A stretch of 64,000 bases of DNA from an uncultured Mollicutes bacterium (GTDB lineage Bacteria; Bacillota_I; Bacilli_A; RFN20; CAG-826): contig UQFY01000006.1 in the NCBI GenBank assembly GCA_900540385.1, positions 1-64,000 of the forward strand, in the 5' to 3' direction. A program made the translations under genes and the position numbers. Positions 14,860 to 23,861 of this stretch are shown here, one piece after another (position 1 is the stretch's first letter; every line of letters starts with the position of its first letter). The notes beneath the pieces were generated by a model. The model did not search any database. It was not told the origin of the DNA and saw only the letters and a list, made by a program, of their open reading frames with translations.

Positions 14860-16698
14860 GTGGAAAGACTTTGTTTTATCAAATATAATAAAAGTCTAAA
14901 ACAAATCATGTTTAATGACCGAATAAAAGACAAACCTGTTTATATTTCTTTAGAACAGTTTTATGAAAATACCAAGTCGTTTTCTATGTTACAAGAGAAA
15001 GACATGTTCGATCCGAATCATAGAGAAAACGAATGCCCTTCCTTTCGCTGGGACGCGTTTTCCATTCTTCCTGATTGCTTTGTGGAAATTTGTTTCTCGC
15101 CTTATCAAATTGGGTTTTCAAGAAAATGGGAGTATCGTCCAACTTGCTTTATCATCGCAAAACGTGATGGAAAAACAGAATATGAGTTATTTGAAAATAC
15201 ACTCAGAGCCCTAAAAATGAAGGCCGACAATCCAAAATACACTCAAAAATATCGAGAAAAGATGCAAAACGAGTTCAACAGGCTCAAAACACTTCGGGAC
15301 AGGTATCTCGTTCCCTTTCAAGAGAAAAGGCCAATTCGAAAAGCCTTTGAATCTCGCCTAGCAAATTTGGGGTATAAAACAAACATCGACTCTTTGAAAG
15401 GCAAGTATCTTGTCTTTGATGTTGAAACAAACGGAACTAGAACGACATCGGATGATCTTTTATCTTTATCCATTTACGATCCTTCAACAGGTATTTGTTA
15501 CAACCGTTTCTTTCCATTAGATAGACAGCCTGTTCTTTTAACGACGAATATTAACGGAATACATGCGGAAGATTTAAAAGATGAAACTCCCATGGATCAA
15601 GAAGAACTCGATAAACTTATCGATTTCTTTGACATGAAACATAAGGTTCTTCTTTCTTATAGCGGAGGAAAAGGAACGTTTGATTCTTCTTGTGTTATTA
15701 ACTATTGCAAAAGACATAAACTTAAAGGCTTTAAAGAATTAGCCTTTGATAATATTAAGAACTATGTCCCAAAAGCCCCTTTTGGTGCAGAAGGGCAACT
15801 TAGCAAAGACAATCTTTGTCGCCTTTTAGGTATAAATGGAGTGGAAGATGTCCATACTTCTTCTAATGATTGCCTGTTGGAATGGAAACTCTTCGAAAAG
15901 TTCTATGACAAGAAACTGTTTTTCGATGGAAATGATTTATTTTCTTTCGATGAGAACTATATCGTACCCGTAAGTAAATTGAACGCTTCGCCCGAACTAC
16001 GCCAATATAAGGGGATACAGCCCTTCAATATAAGAGGACATCTAACAGAAATATTTCAATATTCTTTTTCACGAAAATCTTTAAAGGAAATTAAAAAGTT
16101 TCCTACCAACATAACAGGGATTACTGTTGAGGAAGGAATCAATTCCTTGCTAAATGTTCAAAAACAAGACAATTTCTCTTTTCTTAAGAAAAACAAATCT
16201 CTTTTAACTCATTTATTGACCCTTCCTTCATCTATTAAAGAGATTCCAGTCATTCCTGTGGGGGATGGCAAATTCATGTCTGTACATCCCGAAGATGAAG
16301 AAAAAGTCGAAGAAGTAAATGATGTGACTTCTTCCATTATGGCCGAGCTACCTTCAACCGTAAAATTCATCAAAGAAGAGATCTTTCATTTCTTTCCAAT
16401 TCTTTCTCAAGAATTATCTATTTCTAAGGATAAAAAGGTATTTGCTCTATGTGACTTGTCTAATGAGAAAAGTGTTTTAGAAATAAAAACGTATGACGTA
16501 AGAGAATTTTTTGATCCAAATCTATTAAACGATAAGGTTTGCCAACAACTCTATTATGAGGCCAATGGACGGAACGCCTATGTCCTTTCTATGATCTTCC
16601 AGACGAAGTTCAATAATAAAACTCATGAAGAAACAGTAAAGGATGTTGTGGTGAAGATATATCAAGTAAGGTTTGAAGACATTGAAAAGGACTCATAA
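14860..16698 (+). CDS. DEDDh (DnaQ-like) 3'-5' exonuclease with novel flanking domains
   Basis: Up to 612 residues. An exonuclease domain at about residues 178-350 has motif I LVFDVETNG (D-x-E), a second acidic block SYSGGKGTFDSSCVINYC and motif III VHTSSNDCLLEWKLF with the H-x4-D of DEDDh enzymes. The N-terminal 170 residues, including a probable coiled coil (YTQKYREKMQNEFNRLK), and the C-terminal 230 residues match nothing I recognise. The start is uncertain: GTG 14860 is first in frame, ATG 14908 is an alternative and neither has a ribosome binding site. It lies 124 bp after the NADAR gene on the same strand. An exonuclease beside an ADP-ribosylation module fits repair or processing of modified DNA or RNA. 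Confidence 0.75.
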   Translation: MERLCFIKYNKSLKQIMFNDRIKDKPVYISLEQFYENTKSFSMLQEKDMFDPNHRENECPSFRWDAFSILPDCFVEICFSPYQIGFSRKWEYRPTCFIIAKRDGKTEYELFENTLRALKMKADNPKYTQKYREKMQNEFNRLKTLRDRYLVPFQEKRPIRKAFESRLANLGYKTNIDSLKGKYLVFDVETNGTRTTSDDLLSLSIYDPSTGICYNRFFPLDRQPVLLTTNINGIHAEDLKDETPMDQEELDKLIDFFDMKHKVLLSYSGGKGTFDSSCVINYCKRHKLKGFKELAFDNIKNYVPKAPFGAEGQLSKDNLCRLLGINGVEDVHTSSNDCLLEWKLFEKFYDKKLFFDGNDLFSFDENYIVPVSKLNASPELRQYKGIQPFNIRGHLTEIFQYSFSRKSLKEIKKFPTNITGITVEEGINSLLNVQKQDNFSFLKKNKSLLTHLLTLPSSIKEIPVIPVGDGKFMSVHPEDEEKVEEVNDVTSSIMAELPSTVKFIKEEIFHFFPILSQELSISKDKKVFALCDLSNEKSVLEIKTYDVREFFDPNLLNDKVCQQLYYEANGRNAYVLSMIFQTKFNNKTHEETVKDVVVKIYQVRFEDIEKDS

Positions 16699-17011
16699 TG
16701 TAACGTTCCTTCATGTTCTTAAAGACCATCATTTCTTTAATGTTTCTCCTATTAAATAGATAAATAGGTAAAACTAGTATCAAAATCTAGAAAATCAAAT
16801 ATTTATTGCCATATAAATAAAGTGTTCAAAAACAGGAACAATTTTAAAATGTCTTCCAATCCTTGCCTTTAAGATATCCTTCCTTATAAAACCCCATAGC
16901 CATCGACAATATATTGAAAAAGGTAGTCACTTTAAAAGACTAAGGATTCATTATCATTTTCCCAGAACAATAGATGTTTTCCCTCTTCCATTCCTTGAAA
17001 AGTATCATTTT
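16699..17011. other. Intergenic region before the SipW operon
   Basis: About 310 bp of AT-rich sequence with no gene, tRNA or clear hairpin visible. It separates the accessory exonuclease from the promoter of the surface operon. Confidence 0.5.
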
Positions 17012-17018
17012 TTGATTA

Positions 17019-17046
17019 TTGAAACCTTTTTTTACGAGTGTACAAT
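17019..17046 (+). promoter_or_regulatory. Promoter of the SipW surface operon
   Basis: TTGAAA (17019-17024), a 16-bp spacer and TACAAT (17041-17046) stand 29 bp before the first gene. It is the only clear promoter before a 14-kb run of same-strand genes, so it probably drives all of them. Confidence 0.7.
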
Positions 17047-17074
17047 AACCTCACAAGAGGAGAATTTTTTACAA

Positions 17075-17818
17075 ATGAACAAATTCAAAAAGAAAACCCG
17101 CTCCAAAATGATCGCTGCAAGCATCGCTATCCTGAGCTCTGCTGCGGTTGTTTCGACCGGTTTTGCCGCCTGGGTTATTAGCGGTGGTGAAAGTAAAACA
17201 GCAGAAGGAATTATTACCGCTGATGATGTAAGCTCCAAACTTCATACAATAAAGGATTTGACTAAATCCCAAACGATTAATTACGGAGGCTTAAAAGCCG
17301 CTGATAAAGACACTAAAATTACTGATGCCAATGTCTGGCTGGAGAATGAATCGGAAGAAAGCCTTTTGGCCACTTTTGATTTCAAAGTTGAAAACGTTCA
17401 AGATTCAGATAAGCCAACAGATATTTTTAAATCAATTACTTTAACTGAAGCTGGTGCTAAAGAAGCTGCATCTTACACATCAATGGCTACCGCTGGATAT
17501 GTTGCCACTTTAAATTCATATACAATGAGTACTATTACATACACTACCAGTGAGCCTAAGCTATACAATGATGATCACACAAGCAAAACCGGTATGTATT
17601 TGGTTAAAGGTGTCGCAGATGGGTCAGTAACCACAACCATGAATTTTAAGCTCTATATTGTTTTTGGATGGGGTACTACATTTGATTCTAGGAATCCTTG
17701 GAATTATTACAATGGTTTGAGTAATGCTGATAGCACGGCAAAGAAATCTGCTGAAACTGCGTTAGATGCTCTTCATGGAATGAATGCAAAATTAACGGTG
17801 ACTATTGAAACAAAATAA
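17075..17818 (+). CDS. SipW-type signal-peptide surface protein A
   Basis: A 247-residue secreted protein. It has a basic N-terminus (NKFKKKTRSK), a hydrophobic stretch and the motif STGFAAWVISGG around residues 27-38, the kind of short post-hydrophobic motif used by substrates of SipW signal peptidases such as TasA and camelysin. The mature part is rich in Thr, Ser and Ala, as in extracellular beta-sheet proteins, and lacks Cys. I start it at 17075, where AGAGGAG fits; the frame is open 21 codons further up. It shares the motif with the next gene and with those at 28853 and 29467. It is a likely major subunit of whatever the operon assembles. Confidence 0.75.
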   Translation: MNKFKKKTRSKMIAASIAILSSAAVVSTGFAAWVISGGESKTAEGIITADDVSSKLHTIKDLTKSQTINYGGLKAADKDTKITDANVWLENESEESLLATFDFKVENVQDSDKPTDIFKSITLTEAGAKEAASYTSMATAGYVATLNSYTMSTITYTTSEPKLYNDDHTSKTGMYLVKGVADGSVTTTMNFKLYIVFGWGTTFDSRNPWNYYNGLSNADSTAKKSAETALDALHGMNAKLTVTIETK

Positions 17819-17840
17819 CTAGTTATTTAAGGATACTATT

Positions 17841-18683
17841 ATGGCTAAATTAACAAGAAAATCTTATAAAAGAAAGAAAATCGCTTTTGCAGCAGTTATC
17901 TTAGGTGGCGTTGCATTAGTTTCCAGCGGCTTTGCTGCATGGGTTTTGTCTGCTAACGCAACAAAAAATACAACAGGTGTAACGACAGTTGGTACTGTAA
18001 AGGACAATTCTCTTTCTATGTCCATTGAGCTTCAATACCAAAACCCAGTAACTAAAGACTGGAAAAAGCAAACGTCCACTAGCGAAGAAATCGCTACCGG
18101 AACATTTGATTTTGATCCAACTTATGAGGATGTAAGAAAAGCGGGCCAACGCGTCTATAACGATGGGCAACTCTTTGAAAGACTTACCCTTAGATACGTT
18201 GTTACTGTTTCTTCAAAGACAAATGATTCTTTTGACAAACTGAACGTTAAAATGGTTGAAACTGGTGGTGAAAAAGTCAACAATGCGGTCAAAAAAAACT
18301 ATGTTGTTGCCCCTGACTGCTTTACCGCTGCTGATGGTGTAACCATTTCCGCTGATGCAACAAATGATCCAAAATTCACAAAAAATGATAAGACAACTAC
18401 TGGTTCTAATGAAGATGAAAAGATCTGCACATGGACCATTAATTATGATGTCTCGTTCAAATGGGGTACATTCTTTTCTGCTGATGGAAAGAGCGATGGC
18501 ACAAACCCTGGCATTTTCTTTGATACAGAAGCTGGGATAACAAACTATCCTGTCCTAGGCGCCGTTAACGACAAACTGCCAACCGATTCATCGAAGCCAA
18601 CCGTTGCAGCAATTCTCAATGATTTGCATGATATTTTAGATAACGCTTCTTATCAACTTACTTTTACGGCTTACGCTAAATAA
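17841..18683 (+). CDS. SipW-type signal-peptide surface protein B
   Basis: 280 residues, with the same architecture as the preceding protein: basic start (KLTRKSYKRKK), hydrophobic core and SSGFAAWVLSAN at about residues 28-39. The mature region is Thr/Asp/Lys-rich and probably beta-structured, with two conserved aromatic stretches (WTINYDVSFKWGTFFSADG near 208-226). In both proteins the last third contains a WG(T)T.F box (FGWGTTF, FKWGTFF), so the two are distant paralogues. AAGGATAC precedes the ATG. It is encoded directly before the signal peptidase that probably processes it. Confidence 0.75.
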   Translation: MAKLTRKSYKRKKIAFAAVILGGVALVSSGFAAWVLSANATKNTTGVTTVGTVKDNSLSMSIELQYQNPVTKDWKKQTSTSEEIATGTFDFDPTYEDVRKAGQRVYNDGQLFERLTLRYVVTVSSKTNDSFDKLNVKMVETGGEKVNNAVKKNYVVAPDCFTAADGVTISADATNDPKFTKNDKTTTGSNEDEKICTWTINYDVSFKWGTFFSADGKSDGTNPGIFFDTEAGITNYPVLGAVNDKLPTDSSKPTVAAILNDLHDILDNASYQLTFTAYAK

Positions 18684-18694
18684 TCTAATAACCT

Positions 18695-19768
18695 ATGTCC
18701 AACACCGAGATCATTGCTTTAGTAGCCACATGTATTGGGGTTATAAGCTTTGCTCTTGTCATCACAATTCTTTATAAAAATTATATCGGTAAGATGCTTT
18801 CTGAGACCGAAGATGGTCGTAGAGACATCGAATTGATCGATACAATGATTTATGAAGGGGAGAAACGTGTTCAAAGACGTGAAAAGGCACTTTCTATCAC
18901 AAAAAGTGCCTTCTATTATATCTTCTTGGTACTCGCTATCCCTTTTCTTGGATTTGCTATATATTCTCGTATCACCAATGGGGTGGTAATGATTGGAGAT
19001 TCTTCCGCTATGGTAGTCGCTTCAGGCTCGATGAGCGAAAAGAATCCCTCCAATGATTATCTTGTCACTTATGGTTTAGACAATCAGTTTAAAACCTATG
19101 ACTTAATCACCCTCAAAAAGGTAGATAACGAATATTCTTTACGCAAATACGATGTTATCGCATACCGAAATAATAAAAACGTGAACATCATCCATCGTAT
19201 CATTGAAATTGATACAGTGTATGGTGTGCTTCGTTACACTACGCGCGGGGACGCGAATGGTGCGACTGATTCATACAAACCAACGTTCGAGGATGTGATT
19301 GGAAGATACACAGGAAAAAGAATTCCTGTGGTAGGAATCTTCATTTCTTTCTTCCAAAGCTATGCTGGAATTGTCACGGTTTGTTCTGTCGTCTATTGCC
19401 TTTGGAGCATTGATAGGCAGAATAAGAAACTTGAATTCGCTGAAGAAGATAGGAAAGAGATGCTAGAGCAAGTCTTTGACCTTCCTAGCATGAATGAAAA
19501 TACCTATCAGGAAATGGCGACAGACGTCGAATCAAAAATCTATTACCAAGGATTTTGTTATCAATTCAACGACAAAGGCTTCGTCTCTAAAAACGAGATG
19601 AGTGAAGAAGAGAAAAAAGAATTCGATGTCACCAACCTAACCAAAGTGGAAAAAGACGGGGAACAAGAAAAGAAAACCATCTTCTCTTCTCTCCTTCATA
19701 AAATCACGAAGAAAGAAACCCAACAAAATAAGGAGAACATCAATGAAAACGATTTGCCTAAAGATTGA
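18695..19768 (+). CDS. sipW: SipW / ER-type signal peptidase I
   Basis: 357 residues. TM helices lie at about 5-28, 70-90 and 210-238. The catalytic region contains SGSM (Ser about 112), YDVIAYRNNKNVNIIHRII with His about 167 where ordinary bacterial enzymes have Lys, and RGDAN (Asp about 186). The Ser-His arrangement is that of SipW and ER-type signal peptidases, which cut special signal peptides of matrix or surface proteins. Unusual features are an extra N-terminal helix with a charged cytoplasmic loop and a 120-residue cytoplasmic tail after the last helix. Four candidate substrates are in the same operon. Confidence 0.88.
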   Translation: MSNTEIIALVATCIGVISFALVITILYKNYIGKMLSETEDGRRDIELIDTMIYEGEKRVQRREKALSITKSAFYYIFLVLAIPFLGFAIYSRITNGVVMIGDSSAMVVASGSMSEKNPSNDYLVTYGLDNQFKTYDLITLKKVDNEYSLRKYDVIAYRNNKNVNIIHRIIEIDTVYGVLRYTTRGDANGATDSYKPTFEDVIGRYTGKRIPVVGIFISFFQSYAGIVTVCSVVYCLWSIDRQNKKLEFAEEDRKEMLEQVFDLPSMNENTYQEMATDVESKIYYQGFCYQFNDKGFVSKNEMSEEEKKEFDVTNLTKVEKDGEQEKKTIFSSLLHKITKKETQQNKENINENDLPKD

Positions 19769-19967
19769 CGATGAACTCTACGACGCGATAAAACGTAATG
19801 CTACAGACATTGGGAACTCAACGACCTACGAAATTAAGGAAATGCTTTGGGCTGCATTAAAAACGAGAACCGATGATATTCAAAAGATATTGGTAGAACG
19901 AACGAATGTCACAAAAGAAATACGCGATTTGAAACAAAAAACAATATTAGGGAGGGAAAAACAATGA
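19743..19967 (+). CDS. Small ribbon-helix-helix-like protein
   Basis: 74 residues. KTICLKIDDELYDAIKRNATDIGNSTTYEIKEML (about 2-35) is a typical ribbon-helix-helix pattern: a short beta strand followed by two helices, as in CopG/Arc repressors. A coiled-coil-like tail follows. AAGGAG is upstream, and the gene overlaps the end of sipW by 26 nt in another frame and the next gene by 4 nt. It could be the local regulator of the operon, though the fold also occurs as a dimerisation module. Confidence 0.65.
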   Translation: MKTICLKIDDELYDAIKRNATDIGNSTTYEIKEMLWAALKTRTDDIQKILVERTNVTKEIRDLKQKTILGREKQ

Positions 19968-21787
19968 AAAAGAAAATGATTAGGCCTTACCTAACAAGAA
20001 AGAACCTGATACTCATTGCAGTTATGAGTATTTATGCGGTTCTTTTTGCTTTTACGGGACTATGTTTGGTCGCCGATGGCAAAGTATTCTCGTTAGATAA
20101 CCCATTACTTGCCTTAGGGAAAGGCATGGGATATACGCCGATTGAAGTAGCGGAAGGTGGAATGACAATGGTCGTTGTATCCATTCTCCTTATCGCGGTG
20201 TATATCATTCTCCTTACCTTTATGTTGGTATATATCCGTCGCTTTGCCGTGATTAATAACATCAAGGGAAGTAACAAGAAACTTATCCTCGTCTATGTCG
20301 GAGCTGTTCTTGTTAGCGTTCTTCTCTCTTACGGCTTATCCGTTATTATTGCGGCCGCTCAAGGAAATAGTGCTTCTATTGCGCCTATGTCTTATGTGCT
20401 TGGCTATGCTTTAGTGGTATCCCTTTTAGTATCCTTTGCCTTAGTTATCGTTATTGGTGCTATCGCCATGCTTATCGTCAACATCCATTTAGTCGATAAA
20501 CCATATCGTTTCTTCTCTTCCGATGAGAATGAAAAGTTAGAAGATATGGATGATGATCAAAATGAAAATGTTGCTTCTTCTTTCGATAAAGACGCAACAT
20601 CCAATAACTTAAATGGAGATGCAACATTAAATGCAAACTCCAATTCCGTCTCTTTAGACAATGAAGATAAAGCAAGAGACTTAGATACCCGTGAGAAAGT
20701 CTTCCCTGGCTTATCGAAGGTTGATGAGAAATATTCTGGCTTTGAAGTGGAATCTATTCCTACCGACGATATCACCCTCGAAGATTTAGCTACCAAGTTC
20801 CGTAACTATCTTGCTAAAGAAGAGCATCTCTATTTCGATATTGAGACCATCCGTATCTTCTTAGCTTCCTTAGGTACTTCTCACTTTATGATCTTAGAAG
20901 GTCTTTCTGGCACAGGTAAGTCTTCCTTACCACGTTTCTTTGCGAAGTTCATCAATGCTAAAGTTACCTTTATCCCTGTCCAAGCCACTTGGAGAGATAA
21001 ATCCTCCTTACTTGGTTATTTCAATGACTTCTCCCGTATCTATAACGAAACAGACTTCCTTCTTTCTCTTTATGAAGCGGGATATAACCCAGATCAAATT
21101 AACATCTTCGTTCTCGATGAAATGAATATTTCCCGTGTGGAATATTATTTCGCGGACTTCCTCTCCGTTTTGGAATATCCATCCGATGAATGGAAGATTA
21201 GAATCATGCAATTACCATACGGCTTCGTTTCTCCAACGAAACTTATCGATGGTAACTTACAAGTAACACCTAATTCCTTCTTCATTGGCACAGCCAACAA
21301 AGACGATTCTACCTTCTCTATTGCCGATAAGGTTTATGACCGTTCTATCACCGTGGACTTCCAAACGAAGAACGAGCCATTCTCCGTTAAAGAAGAGGTG
21401 GAACCAATCCATCTTTCTTATAGCAAACTCTCTTCTTTGCTTAAGGATGCTTCCGCTATTGAAGAGAATCATCTTACCAAAGAAGATCTTCAAAAATTCA
21501 ATGCCGTTACCGACTATATCTATGAGGAATTCGATGTTGCCTTCGGTAACCGTATCTTGAATCAAATCGAAACCATCGTTCCTCTTTATATCGCCCTTGG
21601 TGGTAAAAAAGAAGAAATCTTGGATTTCATGTTAACAAGAAAAGTCGTTTGCAAACTTGAAGGAAGATTTGAAGACTTTGTCAAACCAGCCTTAAAGAAC
21701 TTACTTGTCTTGCTTGATAAGACATATGGCAAAGGTGACTTCCCTAATAGTGCAGCCTATATCAATAAATTAATCAAAAAATTATAA
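19964..21787 (+). CDS. Membrane-anchored McrB-like AAA+ ATPase
   Basis: 607 residues. Four predicted TM helices occupy about 15-37, 68-92, 106-129 and 144-175. An acidic, Asn-rich linker follows (about 185-250), and the AAA+ domain lies at about 275-500. Walker A is GLSGTGKSS (about 312-320) and Walker B IFVLDEMN (about 381-388), directly followed by ISRVEYYFADFLSVLE, the signature of the McrB/MoxR-like clade; FFIGTANKDDSTFSIADKVYDR follows. McrB relatives are usually soluble restriction or remodelling motors. Here the motor is tied to the membrane inside a surface operon, so it may energise assembly or regulate export. Confidence 0.8.
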   Translation: MKKKMIRPYLTRKNLILIAVMSIYAVLFAFTGLCLVADGKVFSLDNPLLALGKGMGYTPIEVAEGGMTMVVVSILLIAVYIILLTFMLVYIRRFAVINNIKGSNKKLILVYVGAVLVSVLLSYGLSVIIAAAQGNSASIAPMSYVLGYALVVSLLVSFALVIVIGAIAMLIVNIHLVDKPYRFFSSDENEKLEDMDDDQNENVASSFDKDATSNNLNGDATLNANSNSVSLDNEDKARDLDTREKVFPGLSKVDEKYSGFEVESIPTDDITLEDLATKFRNYLAKEEHLYFDIETIRIFLASLGTSHFMILEGLSGTGKSSLPRFFAKFINAKVTFIPVQATWRDKSSLLGYFNDFSRIYNETDFLLSLYEAGYNPDQINIFVLDEMNISRVEYYFADFLSVLEYPSDEWKIRIMQLPYGFVSPTKLIDGNLQVTPNSFFIGTANKDDSTFSIADKVYDRSITVDFQTKNEPFSVKEEVEPIHLSYSKLSSLLKDASAIEENHLTKEDLQKFNAVTDYIYEEFDVAFGNRILNQIETIVPLYIALGGKKEEILDFMLTRKVVCKLEGRFEDFVKPALKNLLVLLDKTYGKGDFPNSAAYINKLIKKL

Positions 21788-21789
21788 AA

Positions 21790-23079
21790 ATGAGAAACGT
21801 CGAGGAAATCTCGCTCAAAGAAGGGGTCAAGAAGCTAGAAGATATCTTCCTTCTTTCTCCCTCTTTAGAGAAGAGCTATGCAACAATCTTAGAAAAAGAA
21901 CTTCCTTCTTTACAAAGGATTTCTTTTTCGCACGATAAAAAGATTTTTGCTTCCTATCAAAACATTCTTAACGTTATTTCCTCGATTGCCTTAAAACCAT
22001 TCACTCTCAATAAAAGAGAAGAAATTATCGAAGCATCAGGCAAAGCCTCTGCTATCTCCGATGAAGCTTTCCGCAAAACCTTAAAAGATTCTTCTCTTTG
22101 GAAAAGATATGACCATGAGATGCTTCCAGAAGAAGTCTATTATTTCCAATATTATGACGAACTTCTTACCTATGAGAACATCTTCATTATTACTTTGTTA
22201 GAGATGATTTCTTCGGAATTAGAGAAATATCGTTCTTTTTACGTTTCTCTTTTAAAAACCAGCGATGAATCTTCTTCTCTTACCTTAGAAGGAGATTTTC
22301 TCTCCAATGCCTTAGAAGACACTTTAAAAACAGAACATAAGCTTCTAAAGATTAAGAACACTTCCTTCTATAAGAGTGTTTCCCGTTCTAGCAAACGTAT
22401 TAAAAACGTTATTCCAACGAATATCCTTTTAAGAAACCAAAGATATAATGCCGCATACAAGTTCTATAAAGAGATGATCACCTATGAAGATGTGTCCTCT
22501 TTAAAAGAAGATCTTGCTAGATATTGGTATATCCTTCTTTTAAAAGAACTTCGTAAAGAAGGTTACCTTCTTCGTGATAATAAAGCTCAACTGATGGATA
22601 AAAAGAAAATCCTTCTTCCTTCCTCCCTTCATTTTAAGAAAGGAAAAGAGATGGAACTTTCTTTAAGTTATCTTGAAAAAGAAAACGCCTTCCTTTTAGA
22701 AGGCAAGATGAGCAAAGTCGATGGAAAAGTCCTTCTTTATCTAGAAAGCAATGAACCTTTCCCTTATATGGAAGAAAAAGAAGGGGTCATTGGCAATGAT
22801 TTCCTCTCTCTTTGGCATTATGGCTATAAAACGGAGACGGAAAACGTCCTATTTAGCAATGATTATCTAACCGAAGAAGAACTGATTCATCTTTTCTTTT
22901 CCTCCCATTTTATCGAGAACCAAGGAAACGAAGAAATCTATTCTAAGTATTGCCCTGTTTGTAAGAGTGACTCATTAAAAGAGAAAGATCATATGTATTT
23001 ATGCGAAGATTGCTCTTCCTTTTATCATTTAGATAATAAAGGAAAGATTATCTTCCTTAACCGTAGGAGAAATAAGTGA
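21790..23079 (+). CDS. Zinc-ribbon partner of the AAA+ ATPase
   Basis: 429 residues, starting 2 nt after the ATPase stop. The first 370 residues are mostly charged and helical with no TM helix and no family I recognise. The C-terminus has a zinc ribbon, CPVCKSD...YLCEDC (about 388-410). McrB-like ATPases are often paired with a McrC-type protein, but I see no PD-(D/E)xK nuclease motif here. It is probably a dedicated cytoplasmic partner of the ATPase. Its stop codon overlaps the GTG start of the ABC ATPase gene. Confidence 0.65.
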   Translation: MRNVEEISLKEGVKKLEDIFLLSPSLEKSYATILEKELPSLQRISFSHDKKIFASYQNILNVISSIALKPFTLNKREEIIEASGKASAISDEAFRKTLKDSSLWKRYDHEMLPEEVYYFQYYDELLTYENIFIITLLEMISSELEKYRSFYVSLLKTSDESSSLTLEGDFLSNALEDTLKTEHKLLKIKNTSFYKSVSRSSKRIKNVIPTNILLRNQRYNAAYKFYKEMITYEDVSSLKEDLARYWYILLLKELRKEGYLLRDNKAQLMDKKKILLPSSLHFKKGKEMELSLSYLEKENAFLLEGKMSKVDGKVLLYLESNEPFPYMEEKEGVIGNDFLSLWHYGYKTETENVLFSNDYLTEEELIHLFFSSHFIENQGNEEIYSKYCPVCKSDSLKEKDHMYLCEDCSSFYHLDNKGKIIFLNRRRNK

Positions 23080-23861
23080 AAAACAACGAAGCAAAAGAAA
23101 ATAAGGAACTCGAAGAAAGAGATTTCGACGAGAATACGCCTGCTATCTTGATTCAAGACCTTCATAAATCCTACGGGAAGAAAGAAGTCTTGAAAGGATT
23201 AAACCTTGAAGTCAAACAAGGTGAACTTTTCGGTTTCATCGGAAGAAATGGCGCAGGTAAATCCACGACCATCGACTGCATGATCGGCTTAAAGAAATTC
23301 AATTCCGGAAAGATTGAACTTCTTTCCTACGATGTCGTGCAAGAACCTTTACTAGCCAAATCCCATTTCGGATACGTCCCATCTGAACCAACGGTCTACG
23401 AAGCAATGACAGGATATGAATATCTCGAATTCGTGGCCTCCATCTATCAAATTTCCGAAGGCCAATTCAAAGCCAACTATAAATACCTCTGCAACCGTCT
23501 TCAATTAAGAGAAGAAGACCTTGAAGTACCTGCTTCAAATTATTCTCATGGTATGAAACAGAAACTCTGTTTGGTCGCATCCTTATTAAATAACCCAGAT
23601 ATCTGGATCTTAGATGAGCCCACCGTCGGACTTGATGTTATTGCCGTTGAGGAATTAAAAAAGATGATGAAAGAGTATTCCGAACATGGAAAAACGGTTT
23701 TCGTCACCTCCCATAATATTGAATTAGTCGCTAAGATTTGTGACCGTGTCGCGATTACCAACGAAGGCAAAATCGCCCATCTTTTGGATTTAAACAAAGA
23801 TCCGAATAAGCGTCTTCAATTGCCACGCCTTTTCTTTGAAATCTACGAGGGGAAGAAATAA
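23076..23861 (+). CDS. ABC transporter ATP-binding protein
   Basis: 261 residues with Walker A GRNGAGKST (about 55-63), signature YSHGMKQKL (about 154-162), Walker B IWILDEPTVGLD and the switch H in VTSHN. This is the CcmA/NatA-type exporter class. The start is GTG 23076, overlapping the previous stop as GTGA. It pairs with the 12-helix membrane protein that follows. In this operon it probably moves a surface component or its precursor. Confidence 0.92.
   Translation: MKNNEAKENKELEERDFDENTPAILIQDLHKSYGKKEVLKGLNLEVKQGELFGFIGRNGAGKSTTIDCMIGLKKFNSGKIELLSYDVVQEPLLAKSHFGYVPSEPTVYEAMTGYEYLEFVASIYQISEGQFKANYKYLCNRLQLREEDLEVPASNYSHGMKQKLCLVASLLNNPDIWILDEPTVGLDVIAVEELKKMMKEYSEHGKTVFVTSHNIELVAKICDRVAITNEGKIAHLLDLNKDPNKRLQLPRLFFEIYEGKK

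Noticed and set aside
14817..14896. Short plus-strand frame NPMHLAIKMYKEKPELPW... before the exonuclease gene
   Set aside because: Reads like protein but has no supported start and overlaps the exonuclease start; possibly the tail of a lost gene.
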